Notes: generated by a model from the sequence alone, not told the origin. Positions 21,131 through 33,636 are shown, numbered from the stretch's first letter. The stretch: 64,000 nucleotides of DNA from Diploptera punctata (GCA_030220185.1 JASPKZ010002338.1:186001-250000), one strand, 5' to 3'. A program made the numbers and translations.

Positions 21131-21362
21131 TACCATATTAAGCTTGCATTGCTCAATGTTAAACATTTAATTATAACATATATATATATATATTATTACG
21201 TTAATATTGTTTACAATATTTAGACTGCTATCAATGCATTGTTGTATCTCGTTCCGGTATTATGTTTCGTTTTAATTAAATATCAAAGAGTTGAATTCTA
21301 ACTTTTGAAAGTGTTAGCCGGGCTAACATGGACGCTCCGCCACTGCGTGACATTACTTATGA
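21131..21362. other. no gene; MITE-1 end fragment
   Basis: At 21348-21360 the sequence GACATTACTTA repeats the MITE-1 terminus just before the full element that starts at 21363, suggesting serial insertion. The rest is unrecognised. Confidence 0.45.
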
Positions 21363-22109
21363 CTATTTAACTCATGCCCCAAATGGGAGTCAATGACCAA
21401 TCACGTTTCAATGATTTCTGTTTTACAACCAATCAGAGTCGTGTTTCACGAAATATTTATCAGTGTTATATTTACCATATTAAAGAAAGCTCCTCCTTTT
21501 TAATATTCTGAACAGGTCTGACCATTATTTTGCAGTGTGTGAGCCTGCGAGAAATACGGCTACCAGATTGTATATATAGTGCATGAATATCAACACATGC
21601 CGCATGCGGGGGTTAATATAAAAACATTTGTAGCAATTGATTATACCACCAAAAAAAGAAACCACTGTTTGCACTTTCTTAAATGTATTTTTTCCCAGGT
21701 AACAATCCAGAAAAATATAATTGTCATATTTACATCATACGACATCAGAAATGAATTAATATACAGTTTGATGTGTTTAATTTTTTCTCCACTAGAGAGC
21801 ATTCTTACAATATTGCGTTCTTTGGCAATAAATAGTACGATCTGGTCGCAGTGATAAACAAAAGAAGCAGATGATGCGTACCTATCGCTTCTCATTTGTT
21901 TTCAAACATCGCCGTTTACATTAAACATATAAATATTTTAAAATAACCATTAGTTAAATAATGATTTGTGAGTAAACAGCTTAATTGTATTCGTTAAATA
22001 GTCCTAACAAATGCCACTCTTGATTTCCAAATTCTCTAGATAATTTCACTCCTCACTTCGTGAGTCGTGAATTTATCAATAATTTGGAAATCAGTCGTGG
22101 CATTACTTA
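21363..22109 (+). mobile_element. MITE-1, long form (747 bp)
   Basis: Same ends as the 439-bp form and the same TGA brackets (21360-21362, 22110-22112). It carries about 300 extra bp in the middle, between TCCTCC and ACAATATTGCG. Related long copies are at 26913 and 47027. The 91-residue frame inside has no family resemblance. This may be closer to the parent element, but it encodes no transposase. Confidence 0.8.
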
Positions 22110-22112
22110 TGA

Positions 22113-22810
22113 TAATTATGCAATACTAGTAGAAAGTGATATTTGATTTTTTTTCTCTTAATATCACCAGTGTTTTATTGGTCATTCTGTACAAAACCTA
22201 TTCAGTGCTGGATGTAAACATACATGTTTTCTGTATCATTTCACGTATTACGTAGTTTTGCTTACATAGTCGACCTGTCAGGGTAAAGTGTGGAAAGAAG
22301 ACAAGGATTGTGATGACGTCACACATATTGACGTCGCTGGATTCCCTAGGGTGTAGCTTGTAGTTAGAACTCCTGCGGGCAGATGTCGCTCCCGGCACTC
22401 GGAATTCAATATAAGGAGGTGGTGTTCTTTGTTACGTCAAATATCTTGTTGCCATGGTTACTGTTTCGTAAAAAAAACATTTGTACGATAGATATAATGT
22501 TATTGGATGATTTATACTGTTGTTTACTGCACTGTTATGGCGGACTTAAAGAATTATCGAATTCAAGGACAAATTTATATCAATTAAATACTTTTACATC
22601 TCGAGTACATTAAAAGTCTAGATTATAAGTGTGAATTTTTTTAGGTAAATAAAAACAAAATATTTCATAGACTTTGGGTTTCTGATGTAGGTTTTATCGG
22701 AATTTTATTGTATTGATGAGATATCTCCCATTTGTATGAACTTAAAAGAGAAATACACCTAATTCCACTCCCCAATCATCGTTGTAGTATGTACTCAATA
22801 TTATTTCCAT
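22113..22810. other. no gene seen
   Basis: Unique-looking sequence. A short frame at 22383-22613 has a plausible composition but no recognisable motif and no support from context. Confidence 0.4.
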
Positions 22811-22826
22811 TTATCATAATACATCA

Positions 22827-23420
22827 ATAAAAGTAAATATATGGTCACACATAAAAAAAACATAAAAATACATTAGGCTATATAATGGAAATGGACAGCT
22901 AATGACAAATTAGGAAAATTTTGAGGAAGTGGCTGAATTCAAATACCTAGGAACAATAATCACAAATAGGAATGAGATGCACAAAGTAAATTAAACATAG
23001 GCTCAATTCTGGAAATGCGTGCTATTATGCATTGCAGAGACTCTTGATGTCCCAACTCGTTTCAAAAAACGTTAAACTGAAAATATACAAAACTATTATT
23101 CTACCAGTTATATTATATGGGTGCGAAACCTGGACTCTTACTTTAACGGAGGAAAGGAGATTACAAGTATTTGAGAATAAAGTTCTTAGGAAATTTTTTG
23201 GACCAAAGAGAGATGAAGACTGCATAACAATGAATTACATGGTCTTTATAGGAAGTCAGATATAATGAGGACAGGTGGGAGAATAACATTAACTATGATT
23301 TGAGGGAAGTAGATTATACAGAGGATGATTGGAAAACATTGGCTCAGGATAGGGATGTATGAAGAGCTTATGTCCGCGCGGCCATGAACCTATGTGTTCG
23401 ATACTGCCAGTGAGTTAGTT
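22827..23420 (+). mobile_element. LINE-A copy with 16-bp target duplication
   Basis: Flanked by TTATCATAATACATCA at 22811-22826 and 23421-23436. It is 5'-truncated before the catalytic region and also lacks an internal segment: after LRKFFGPKRDEDC the sequence jumps to the WENNINYDLREVDYT part. Non-functional. Confidence 0.92.
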
Positions 23421-23445
23421 TTATCATAATACATCATCAAGAGGA

Positions 23446-23800
23446 CGTCCACCACTGTGGTCTCGAGGTTGCGTGCTGTCTTGTCACGCAGCGTGCCCGG
23501 GTTCGATCCCAGGTCGGGGCAGTTTTTCTGGGTGAGGTTTTTATCGGGGTTTTTCCTCACCTGTAAGACAAATGTCAGGAAAACTTTAAGGCCTAAACGG
23601 TCCCCGAAATCATATGGCCATCATCATCATCATCATAATCCTTATCATCATTATCATTATCATCATCCTTCACCGGTGTGGAAAGCAACGGGAAGCTACC
23701 ACACCTACACAATTCCCTAGTAAAGCTGCAAGCATAGCATGAAAATGCTATGATTGCAGTGAAGGACCTGCCTTCGGGCAGAATTACTATGGATGGATGG
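23446..23800 (+). mobile_element. SINE-A with 13-bp target duplication
   Basis: Flanked by ATCATCAAGAGGA at 23433-23445 and 23801-23813. A typical 355-bp copy with tRNA-Asp-like head, internal (CAT)n and GGATGGATGG end. It landed beside the LINE-A target duplication. Confidence 0.93.
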
Positions 23801-23828
23801 ATCATCAAGAGGAAGGAAGGTTTTATGA

Positions 23829-23831
23829 TAC

Positions 23832-23885
<54 letters not shown>

Positions 23886-23952
23886 AATAATTAATAATAA
23901 TAATTAATAATAGTAAAAATAATAATAAAAATAATAAAAATAATAAATAATA

Positions 23953-24012
<60 letters not shown>
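23829..24012. repeat. (AAT)n microsatellite with interruptions
   Basis: About 180 bp of AAT with occasional GAT and AAA variants. Confidence 0.95.
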
Positions 24013-24015
<3 letters not shown>

Positions 24016-24370
24016 CATCTTCACTTGAAGGTTTTGGCGATTCGCCTGTTCCGAATTCACAATGATTCCTTCCATCTCTTCCTAGGTCTTCCTACATCCC
24101 TTAATCCCTTTGGTTTATAATAATATGCTATCTTGGGCAACCTTGTTTCTTCCATTCTCAGTTCCCAGCCGACGCGGTGTTGTTGAATTCTGTCATTTAT
24201 TGAATATAATTCTAATTCACTTCTAATTTCTTCATTTCTTATGCGGTCCAATTTTGTGCATCCTTTGGTCCTTCCTATAAAAGTAATTTCTGAGGTTTGT
24301 ATTCTACTGGAACTCCTCTTATTTGTTACTCAGGACTCACTACCGTATAAAAGTACTGGTACCGCCATAT
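24013..24370 (-). pseudogene. LINE-H C-terminal fragment, copy 1
   Basis: The minus frame reads RIRNEEIRSELELYSINDRI, RMEETRLPKIAYYYKPKG and GRPRKRWKESL-stop. Upstream (higher coordinates) KRSSSRIQTSEITF is in a shifted frame. It is a GRP-tailed LINE without catalytic motifs. An identical copy follows. Confidence 0.8.
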
Positions 24371-24388
24371 ATTAACAACAACAACAAC

Positions 24389-24463
<75 letters not shown>

Positions 24464-24466
<3 letters not shown>

Positions 24467-24821
24467 CATCTTCACTTGAAGGTTTTGGCGATTCGCCTGT
24501 TCCGAATTCACAATGATTCCTTCCATCTCTTCCTAGGTCTTCCTACATCCCTTAATCCCTTTGGTTTATAATAATATGCTATCTTGGGCAACCTTGTTTC
24601 TTCCATTCTCAGTTCCCAGCCGACGCGGTGTTGTTGAATTCTGTCATTTATTGAATATAATTCTAATTCACTTCTAATTTCTTCATTTCTTATGCGGTCC
24701 AATTTTGTGCATCCTTTGGTCCTTCCTATAAAAGTAATTTCTGAGGTTTGTATTCTACTGGAACTCCTCTTATTTGTTACTCAGGACTCACTACCGTATA
24801 AAAGTACTGGTACCGCCATAT
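24464..24821 (-). pseudogene. LINE-H C-terminal fragment, copy 2
   Basis: I find no difference from copy 1 over the LINE part. The two copies are 451 bp apart, each preceded by an (AAT)n array and followed by (AAC)n then (AAT)n, whose lengths differ slightly. Confidence 0.8.
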
Positions 24822-24839
24822 ATTAACAACAACAACAAC

Positions 24840-24948
<109 letters not shown>

Positions 24949-24951
24949 CAA

Positions 24952-25084
24952 ATCAAAGCTATCAACCTGCAGGAAGAAGAAGACCAGGACGTCCACTCAA
25001 AAGACTTCTGGATGGTGTTTCTCTTGAGGCCGAAACAGGTCAACAAATGTCCTAAATTTGTGAATGTACTATGATGATGATGAT
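24952..25084 (+). pseudogene. LINE-I terminal fragment
   Basis: Reads SYQPAGRRRPGRPLKRLLDG, then VSLEAETGQQMS-stop. A 3' UTR of about 20 bp and an ATGATGATGATG tail follow. The same end is on minus at 33635-33950. Confidence 0.8.
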
Positions 25085-25420
25085 GTCAATAGTGCTATTT
25101 GACGAAATTAACTGAAATGAAGTGAAATTATATAATAACGACGGTACGACTCTGTCAGTAGCGCATTTTTTAAATGTGAGATATTTGATTTTTAGTAACT
25201 TCAGAATTAAATAAAAACTGACGATACTCATATTAACTTACTATTTATTTCAAATACTTTCCATTTAGGCCTATAATCCTCTTGTTTACTTATAAAATTG
25301 CTAATTTATTTACTATGGTTTAGCCTATGTTAGTGAAAATGCATTTGTTTTTTGAGAATGTTATTGTTTATAGTAATAAAATGTTACATTTCTTCTCATT
25401 TTATCTTTATATAGGCCTAT
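25085..25420. other. no gene seen
   Basis: AT-rich sequence between two LINE ends. Nothing recognised. Confidence 0.5.
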
Positions 25421-26895
25421 ATCATCATCATCTTAAGGCATGACAACTTCAAAAGTGAAAGTTTTGGCCTTCTCAACAATCCTGCTCCATGCCAATCTGT
25501 CTCTTGCCATATTCAAATTAGTCACTTTCATTTTCCTTAGATCGTTCATTGTGTCATCCTCCCATCTGATCTTCGGTCTTCCTACAGGTCTGCCTCCTAT
25601 AGGTTTCCAGTTGTAGAGTTTTTTGACCAGTCTCTGATCGCCCATTCTTATCAAATGTCCAAGCCAACCAATTCTGAGAGATCTTATATGGTTTACTATG
25701 TTCTGATTTTTTATTAATTTGCTTAGTTCATTATTTGTTTTGATTCTCCAACAGTTATCAGTTCCTCTATTTGGTCCAAATATTATTCTTAAATTTTTTC
25801 TTTCAAAAATGAGTAATTTCTGTTTTATTGTTTTCTTTTAGGACCCAAGTTTCACAAGCATATGTAACTACTGGTCTAATGAGTGTTTTGTATAACCTTA
25901 TTTTTACAGTTTTTGATATTAATTTGCTTTTAAATAAGGTTTATCATCATCATCATGAACAAATTCGTTTTAGGCCATGTGGCCTGTACGGTAAACCTAG
26001 CGAAGATGGTCTTGATCTTTCCACCGATGTTTTGGTCTTCCTTGGTCCCTATGTCCAGTTGGGGTATATTGGAATGCCAATTTTGGAAGTCTATTTCTTG
26101 CCATTCTCCTCAGATGATTTTTTCATTCTTGTTGGTATCTTTGTATATCTTCATTTAAACTTGTTACTCCAAGTTTTCCTCTGATAGTAGTGTTCCTTTG
26201 GTGATCCAGTCTATTAACTCCTAACAATGATTGTAAGAAGCGCATTTGGCTTACTTGAAGTTTATGGGAGTTTCTTTTATTTAAAATCCAAATTTCACTT
26301 CCATATTTTAGGGCAAGCTTTTGATGTGATGTTATGTAATCTTAGTTTTGTCTCTGTCCTCATCTGTTTACCAAAATGTCTTCGTATTACCCCATTCATT
26401 TTATTATATTTTTGTAATTTTGAATCAATGTCACTCTTATACTCTGCAAATACACTTCCTAAGTAAGGGAAATCTGACACTTGTTCTATAATTTTTCCAT
26501 CAATCTCAATTTTCACCCGTTGTATGTTTTTTCCACACATTGCCATTGTTTTGGATTTTGATGTGGAAATTTTCATAAAGGTTCTGTTTGCAAAATAAGA
26601 ATCTTTATCCCCATTTACCAATCTTTCTTTAATTTCCTCTTCTAATGTATTATGTCCAGTTACTTTGGTACCTGAGTGTTTAAATGATTCTACTGTGTTA
26701 ATTTGCATGTCATCAATTTGTAGATTTTCAGATTTTCTGTTGTGATTACTACATTTTAAATATTTTGTTTTCTCTTGATTTATTATTAGACCAAATTGTT
26801 TAGATTCCTCTTTCAATTCTGTGAAGGCTTCACACAACGCTTGTCTGGTTCTTGCTGTAAACAGTACGTCATCTGCATAAGCTATACATTGTTTA
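25421..26895 (-). mobile_element. LINE-C copy, interrupted by LINE-B
   Basis: Read on minus from 26895, an AYADDVLFTAR catalytic box leads into CEAFTELKEESKQFGLIINQ, QEKTKYLKC and GDKDSYFANRT at about 26592. The copy resumes at about 25937 with LISKTVKIRLYKTLIRPVVT and ends in MIRMGDQRLVKKLYNWKPIG, GRPVGRPKIRWEDD and a GATGATGAT tail at 25421. Several frame changes occur in the second half. Confidence 0.8.
25941..26590 (-). mobile_element. LINE-B copy nested in LINE-C
   Basis: From FMKISTSKSKTMAMCGKNIQ through FPYLGSVFAEYKSDIDSKLQ to the C terminus, this matches the LINE-B copy at 52680-53331. It ends with a (GAT)n tail at 25941-25954. A shared AACCTT(T)A-like string at both junctions looks like its target duplication. 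Apart from a frame break near ITSK it is well preserved. Confidence 0.8.
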
Positions 26896-26912
26896 TATAG
26901 GCCTATTTATCA

Positions 26913-27647
26913 TAAGTGATTTCCAAATTATCGATAAATTCACGACTCACGAAGTGAGGAGTGAATTTATCTAGAGAATTTGGAAATCAAGAGTGGCATT
27001 TGTTAGGACTATTTAACGAATAAAATTAAGCTGTTTACTCACAAATCATTATTTAACTGTAGTTATTTTAAAATATTTATATATTTAATGTAAACGGCGA
27101 TGTTTGAAAACAAATGAGAAACGATAGGTACGCTTCATCTGCTTCTTTTGTTTATCACTGCAACCAGATCATACTATTTATTGCCAAAGGAACGCAATAT
27201 TGTAAGAATGCTCTCTAGTGGAGAAAAAATGAAACACATCAAACTGTTATTAATTCATTTCCGATGTCGTATGATGTAAATATGACAATTATATTTTTCT
27301 GGATTGTTACCTGGGGAAAAATACATTTAAGAAAGTGCAAACAGTGGTTTCTTTTTTTGGTGGTATAATCAATTGCTACAAATGTTTTTATATTAACTCC
27401 CGCATGTGCTATGTGTTGACATTCATGCACTATATATACAATCTGGTAGCCGTATTTCTCACAGGCTCAGTCACTGCAAAATAATGGTCAGACCTGATCA
27501 GAATATTAAAAAGGATGAGCCTTCTTTAATATGGTAATTATAACACTGATAAATATTTCGTAAAACACGACTCTGATTGGTTGTAAAACAGAAATAATTG
27601 AAACGTGATTGGCCGTTCAGTCCCATTTGGGGCATGAGTTAAATAGC
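26913..27647 (-). mobile_element. MITE-1, long form (735 bp)
   Basis: A minus copy with the left bracket TCA at 26910-26912. The right end TTAAATAG is followed by CCT instead of TCA, so one bracket has mutated. The terminal GTAATGCCACGA part of the foldback is missing: the copy opens CATAAGTGATTTCC. Confidence 0.75.
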
Positions 27648-27659
27648 CTATATAATTAT

Positions 27660-28168
27660 CCTGTACGTGTGTATGTCACTGAATTCTTCCTAAACGACTG
27701 GACCAATTTTGCTTACATTTTTGTGTAGGCCTATTTTTGAGTGGGTCCGTGGATGGTTTAGAATCACAATTGGACCCTCTAAAACCATTTAGGATTTCAC
27801 CTGAAGTAAAAATTAAAAAAATCACTCTAGCGGTCATAATTTTCGATGTTTCACAACTGAAATCAGTATAACCTATTAAAATAAACCGAGGTAGGTATTA
27901 TCCAAAATTGAGCGAAATCCGACAATTAGAAGAGGAGGTTTACTTGAAATCCGAAATTAAAAACTGCCTGAACGATTGGACCTATCTTGATGTCATTTTT
28001 GTGTGTGTTTAAGAGGGTCCCTGGATATTTTAGATTCACAATTGGACCCTCTAAAACCATTAGGTGTAGGAGTTCACCTGAAGTGAAAATTTAAAAATTG
28101 CTCTAGCGGTCACAATTTCCAACGTTTCACAACGAAGCTCAGTATAGCCTGTCTCATTAAAATAATCC
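27660..28168 (+). repeat. ~276-bp satellite-like repeat, two units
   Basis: Two units about 278 bp apart, marked by AACGACTGGACC at 27693 and AACGATTGGACC at 27971. Each contains CAATTGGACCCTCTAAAACC. A third, partial unit continues at 28862-29010, after two SINE-B insertions. The reverse complement is at 33055-33530. Confidence 0.8.
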
Positions 28169-28179
28169 CGAGGTAGGTA

Positions 28180-28850
28180 AAGTAAAGTGATCCCACAACA
28201 GGCCCGGAGGCCCTTGGGGTAGTAGGAGGTTAAGGCTCCCACTTTTTCTTGACAATCGGCACTTTGTGTCAGCCGGGTTGTCAGCCCTGCGTGACGGCCG
28301 CCTTTACCCCCAGAACAAGCATGTTTTCAAAACACAGTACTCTCTAAGGTTTAACTATTTATTTAGGATGTCTCAGATGTATAAAGGGGGCACGCCGTAG
28401 CGTAGTGGTTAAGGCACTGGGCTACAAGCCGGAGGGTCGAGGGTTCAAGTCCCGTTGGGGTCAGGATTTTTAAACTGACCCAAACCCTCTGGCGGCACTA
28501 TGGCCCTGGGGTCGACTCAGCCTCTAACAGAAATGAGTACCGGACGCTTGTTCTGGGGTAAAGGCGGCCGTCACGCAGGGCTCACAACTCGGCTGACATA
28601 AAGTGCCGATTGTCTAGAAAAAGTGGGAGCCTTAACCTCCTACTACCCCAAGGGCCTCCTGAGGCCTGTTGTGGGATCACTTTACCTTTACAGATGTATA
28701 AAATCATGACTAATTATTAGTTTTATATTTTTGATAATCCTGCTTATTGGGTTATTTCTACTCATTTTCGTTAGAGGCTGAGTCGACCCCAGGACTTGAA
28801 CCCTCGACCCTCCGGCTTGTAGCTCAGTGCCTTAACCACTACGCTACGGC
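28180..28850 (-). mobile_element. SINE-B on minus, split by a 440-bp insertion
   Basis: The 3' half is at 28180-28320 and the tRNA-like head at 28763-28850. The whole is flanked by CGAGGTAGGTA at 28169-28179 and 28851-28861. About 8 bp of consensus are missing at the internal break. It inserted in the 276-bp repeat array. Confidence 0.85.
28386..28690 (+). mobile_element. SINE-B copy with 12-bp target duplication
   Basis: Flanked by CAGATGTATAAA at 28374-28385 and 28691-28702. A full copy on plus, lying inside the segment that splits the minus-strand SINE-B. The relative order is therefore: 276-bp repeat, SINE-B minus, 440-bp segment, SINE-B plus. Confidence 0.93.
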
Positions 28851-29024
28851 CGAGGTAGGTATTATACAAAAAAGAGCGAAATCCGACAATTAGAAGTGAA
28901 GGTTTATCTGAAATAAAAAATTAAAAACTGCCTGAATGATTGAACCGATTTTGATGACATTTTTTTGTGTATATTTGAGTGGGTTATTTATGGTTCATCT
29001 CAGCGTATCCCATACAATTGAATT

Positions 29025-29400
29025 ATCATCATCCATGCAAGTATTAGGCCGCGTGGCCTGTTACGGTCTCAAAGAGGAATTTTCCATCCAGTGTTTTTTT
29101 TTGGAAGTTCCAGCGAACTTTTGCCTTGGGGGCAGTGGCGAAGTATGGCTTTTGGAATTCTACGAGACGGCATTCGTTGAAGATGGGCTTTCCAGTTGTT
29201 GTGGTAGTTTTGTATATGGTGAAGACTCTTCCATAATTTCTTTTATGGTCCACTTTGTGTAGCCTGTTGTACGGCGTTTAAATCACATCTCACTTGCTGT
29301 TATTCGGCTTTCATCTCTTCTTCGTATTGTCCATGCTTCACTACCATATCTTAATATTCTCGCAAAGGTCGTCAACAGGTTGATCTGTCTGATTCATCCA
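29025..29400 (-). pseudogene. LINE-F-like C-terminal fragment
   Basis: The minus strand shows LRYGSEAWTIRRRDESRITA, KRRTTGYTKW and LQRMPSRRIPKAI in changing frames, similar to 39463-40014. The tail reads TGHAA and ends in GATGATGATAAT. Decayed. Confidence 0.7.
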
Positions 29401-29649
29401 AGGCTTGGTTTGAGACTTGAAAGCAAATGTAAATGTTTTCGCCCAGTGGGTTGCTGGTCCAGAGGGGTTCCCACTAATGTAGCATTTCCTCTACATTAAG
29501 GTGATGTGGTTATACCGCCAGTACTCGGTCCTCAGAGCCTCATGTGTAATAGCAGGTTGCACCACGAGCAGGTTGAGGATAGGAGAGGTGATGTAATGCA
29601 TGTCACTATCCCTTGCAACCCACAATTGAATTAACCTCTCATATTTAAT
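29401..29649. other. no gene seen
   Basis: Somewhat GC-richer unrecognised sequence immediately before LINE-A. Confidence 0.4.
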
Positions 29650-30494
29650 TTATTTTGAGGATGTAGTATTGTTGGCCGATAGCGAGGAGATACTAAAGGA
29701 CAACACGCACACACTATTGAGTAACACTAAGAAATTAGGACTGGAAGTAAATATCAATAAAACTAAATATATGGTCACACATAGAAATTCAGTATATAAT
29801 GGAAATGGACAGCTAATGACAAATGAGGGAAATTTTGAGGAAGTGCCTGAATTCAAATACCTAGGAACAATAATCACAAATAGGAATGAGATGCACAAAG
29901 AAATTAAACATAGGCTCAATTCTGGAAATGCGTGCTATTATGCATTGCAGAGACTCTTGATGTCCCAACTCCTTTCAAAAAACGTTAAACTGAAAATATA
30001 TAAAACAATTATTCTACCAGTTATATTATATGGGTGCGAAACATGGACTCTTACTTTAAGGGAGGAAAGGAGATTACAAGTATTTGAGAATAAAGTACTT
30101 AGGAAAATTTTTGGACCAAAGAGAGATGAACAGACAGGTGAATGGAGAAGACTACATAACAATGAACTACATGGTCTTTATAGGAAGCCAGATATAATAA
30201 GAACAGTTAAGTCTCGTAGACTGCGATGGGCAGGACATGTTGCGCGTATGAGGAATGAAAGACTTGCATGGAAGCTTCTTGTAGGAAAGCCAGAGGGAAG
30301 ACGCCCACTTGGTAGACCAAGAATGAGGTGGGAGAATAACATTAACTATGATTTGAGGGAAGTAGATTATACAGGGAATGATTGGAAAGCATTAGCTCAG
30401 GATAGGGATGTATCGAGAGCTTATGTTCCTTGCGGCCATGAACCTGCGGGTTCGATAGTGCCAGTGAGTAAGTAAGTAAGTAAGTAAGTAAGTA
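29650..30494 (+). mobile_element. LINE-A, longest coding copy in the window
   Basis: An open frame of 268 residues runs from VLLADSEEILKDNTHTLLSN through FEEVPEFKYLGTIITNR, KNVKLKIYKTIILPVILYGC and RLRWAGHVARMRNERLAWK to the tail. The catalytic YADD box just upstream is damaged, reading YFEDVVLLADS. Six to seven GTAA repeats form the 3' tail (30463-30494). No ORF1 or endonuclease. It shows the intact C-terminal half of the family. Confidence 0.9.
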
Positions 30495-31230
30495 TATTTC
30501 ATTTATTTAGGCGTAGCAACACATGTAGAGTACTAGCTAGTAATAATGCAAACTACTGAAATGAGACATGGTATAAATTAAAACAAATATATAGGCCTCT
30601 ATGTAAAATCTTGGTCAAGGTATAGATTCTGTTTATACACTCGTACTAGACTGAGTGCATATATTTAAATAATACAGGGATAAGCTGTTCATTTTTATCT
30701 TGTAAAGTGTCCTTCGTATATTGCGGAAAAGTTTTTTTTTATGTGGTTGGCAATTGAGTTAGAAATGTGAGGAAGTTTGGAGGTAACATTATCTGATACT
30801 AACGAAGAAATTGAAAATAACAAAAGTTTAGTAAATTTAGAGAAACTCGAGCAGTTGATACGTGCGTCACGAAAGTTACACAAACTTTGGACATGCTGTA
30901 TCGATCAGGAAGCCATCTACCGTCTCTTGTCATGACTATGCACCGTTTTATCTAGATGTGCTGTTTATATTAAGAAAGCCGTACGTTCTTCTGTAAGAGA
31001 CGTCATATTCATGCTCTTTATTTTCACACCTTTTCTTATTTCAGGAGATTATAAACAAAATTAATGTACGTATTCTAACAACACAGAGCATTTGAGATGA
31101 TATTTCAAGTGTATTGAACAGCGTTGCCGAATAAATTAGTTATTGTCACTGACAGTACAGAGAGTAGCGTGACGAGAACCCTTCATCATGATTAGAGTCC
31201 GAATGTTACGTACTTAAAAAGTTCAAAATA
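30495..31230. other. no gene seen
   Basis: AT-rich unique-looking sequence without supported features. Confidence 0.5.
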
Positions 31231-31235
31231 GGCTA

Positions 31236-31291
<56 letters not shown>

Positions 31292-31342
31292 CATTATTAA
31301 TATATTAATATATAATATTATATATTATTACATAATATGGTC

Positions 31343-31390
<48 letters not shown>
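31231..31390. repeat. (ATT)n microsatellites
   Basis: Two ATT arrays, at about 31231-31291 and 31336-31390, separated by an ATATTAATATA-like stretch. They run into the (ATC)n tail of the next LINE. Confidence 0.95.
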
Positions 31391-31562
31391 CATCATCATC
31401 ATTTGCCTTTCAAGTATTAGGCCCAGTGCCCGTTACGGTCTCCCGCCATCTCCGAAAAGGTCGACCCACAGATCTTCTGCCTCGAATGTAGTGAAGAATT
31501 TGTTTTGGTATTCTGTGACGATCCATGCGCTGAATATGGGCTAGTCAATTGTTTCTATATTC
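31391..31562 (-). pseudogene. LINE-M terminal fragment
   Basis: On minus: an AHIQRMDRHRIPKQILHY-like tail, a GRP-like run, then TACTTGAAAGGCAAATGATG into (GAT)n. Closely related to 48295-48492, with small frame changes. Confidence 0.7.
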
Positions 31563-31598
<36 letters not shown>

Positions 31599-31612
31599 TT
31601 TTTTTTTTTTTT

Positions 31613-31930
31613 TTTTGAGTGGTTATGCTCCTTGCCTCTGGTCCCGAGGGTCGCGGGTACAAACCCGGCCGGGGTCGATGGATTTTTAGGACGGAAAAAT
31701 CCAAGGAGCAAGTCCTCCGGGAGGGACTTTATGCCGTGGGTCCCGAGTCTGAAGATTTTCGGCCTCGTAAAAAATCCTTAAGCCTGAATGAAAAGATGAG
31801 GCGGAACGCTGACCACGAACCACTCAAAATGACATCTATACGAAAACAAGTGTAACAAAATTAGTATGGTTCAAATTCTTCCCTGTAGGGGGAGAGCGCC
31901 TAAATCTCTGTAAAGGGAAAACGTGGGCTT
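31613..31930 (+). mobile_element. SINE-D candidate
   Basis: The head has an A-box-like GAGTGGTTATGCTCCTTGCC and a B-box-like GGGTACAAACCC, followed by a body of about 240 bp. ATT arrays flank it. I find no second copy in the window, so this rests on the tRNA-like head only. Confidence 0.5.
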
Positions 31931-31960
31931 ACAATAATACATTATTATTATTATTGTTAC

Positions 31961-31997
<37 letters not shown>

Positions 31998-32552
31998 GTT
32001 ATTGTTATTATTAAACTGATATGTTTCAAGTACATCTTAAGAAAAATAAATAAATTTTGAATCATGTTTATTTGAACACACACTGAGCATAAAAGTGCCA
32101 GAGGTGCAGACTTGTTCCCATTTACCTATCCAGGAAATTAATTGGCAGCCGCTGGCTTATATCGTACCCCCCCCCCCCGTCGATTGCTGGATATCACACC
32201 CTTATATTTTATGGGGACATCTAAAAGCACACTCTATCGTAATATGCCACATTACTATTCTCAATAGACGAATCAGCGCTGTTTTCTGTAATGTGACACT
32301 GGAGATTCTTCGGCGGACAATTGTAATCACCATTGGAATGGAGGGAACGTCAAACAAAATCGAGGGACAAAGAACGATGACACCGAGACCTATGTCATTA
32401 CAGTGGTAATCTACTTTAATGATTTGAATTTAAAATGTAACGTATGATACGGGAAGTCCAAGGACAAATGATTAATGCTGAAACCTCTCATTTATCAGGA
32501 CTTTATAGACCAAGTTCATTTTTCCGATTGAGGGTCTTTCCACTTTTCAGCG
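31931..32552. other. ATT array, then no gene seen
   Basis: An (ATT)n array at about 31940-32012, a C10 run at 32168-32178, and otherwise unrecognised sequence. The 104-residue frame at 32095 has no recognisable motif. Confidence 0.45.
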
Positions 32553-32612
32553 GTTGCCCTTTTACCAGCCGGCTGCTGGCCCTTCACATCCACATGTGTC
32601 AATCACAGTTCA
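32553..32612 (-). repeat. SINE-C 3' end fragment
   Basis: CCAGCCGGCTGCTGGCCCTT and CACATCCACATGTGTCAATC match the 3' part of SINE-C (reverse complement of 13570-13640). Confidence 0.65.
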
Positions 32613-32642
32613 TCCAAGTTCATTTTTAATTACCTTAAAAAA

Positions 32643-32969
32643 GTCCACCGCTGTGGTCTCGAGGTAGCGTGCTGCCTTGTCACGCAGCGGGCCCGGGTTC
32701 GATCCCTGGTCGGGGCAGTTTTTCTGGGTGAGGTTTTTATCGGGGTTTTTCCTCACCTGTAAGACAAATGCCAGGAAAACTTTAAGGCCCAAACGATCCC
32801 CGAAATCATATGACCATCATCCTTATCATTATCAACATCCTTCATCGGTGTGGAAAGCAACGGGAAGCTACTACACCTACAATTCCTTAGTAAAGCTGCA
32901 AAGCATAACATGAAAATGCTATGATTGCAGTGAAGGACCTGCCCTCGGGCAGAATTACTATGGATGGAT
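32643..32969 (+). mobile_element. SINE-A copy
   Basis: Complete head, body and TATGGATGGAT end. The internal (CAT)n is nearly absent (ACCATCATCC). I cannot read a clear target duplication. Confidence 0.88.
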
Positions 32970-33054
32970 TTGTCCAAAGATGTCATGAGTGGCATGCGGT
33001 CGACACACCGACTCAGTGAGACATCTAGCGGGCAACTAAGGTATTACTAGGATG

Positions 33055-33530
33055 TTTGAGATCGGTCGGTAAATTTTGCCTAGAGGTCTCTTTGTTCAGG
33101 TTTAAGGATTTCATCAAAATCGGTGTAATCGTTTAGGCTCTTTTGAATTTCGGATTTCAAGTAAACATCCACTTCTAATTGTCTGATTTCGCTCAATTTT
33201 GGTTAATATATACCTCTGTTTATTTTAATAGGATATGCTGAGTTTCGTTTTGAAACATCAAAAATTGTGACCGCTGGAGCGATTTTTAAATTTTCACTTC
33301 ATGTGAACTCCTACAGCTGATGGTTCTAGAGGGTCCAATTGTGAATCTAAAACATCCAGAGACCCAGTCAAACAAACGAAAATTTACATCAAAATCGGTC
33401 CAGTTGTTTAGGCAGTTTTTAATTTTGGATTTCAAGTAAACCTCCACTTCTAATTGTGGGATTTCGCTCATTTTTGACAATACATACCTCGGTTCTTAAT
33501 AGGACATACTGAGTTTCGTAAATTATAATC
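33055..33530 (-). repeat. ~276-bp satellite-like repeat, reverse orientation
   Basis: Two units about 275 bp apart, marked by GTTTAGGCTC at 33131 and GTTTAGGCAG at 33406. They contain the reverse complement of the block at 27660-28160. Confidence 0.8.
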
Positions 33531-33634
33531 CTTGGTCAATTTTCATAATTTATATGCTGCATTTTGTAACCGATTTCCTGAAGAAGCTACGGTGATCAGG
33601 TCGTCTGAAAATGCTCTTTTGTGTGTTTTTAATT

Positions 33635-33636
33635 TG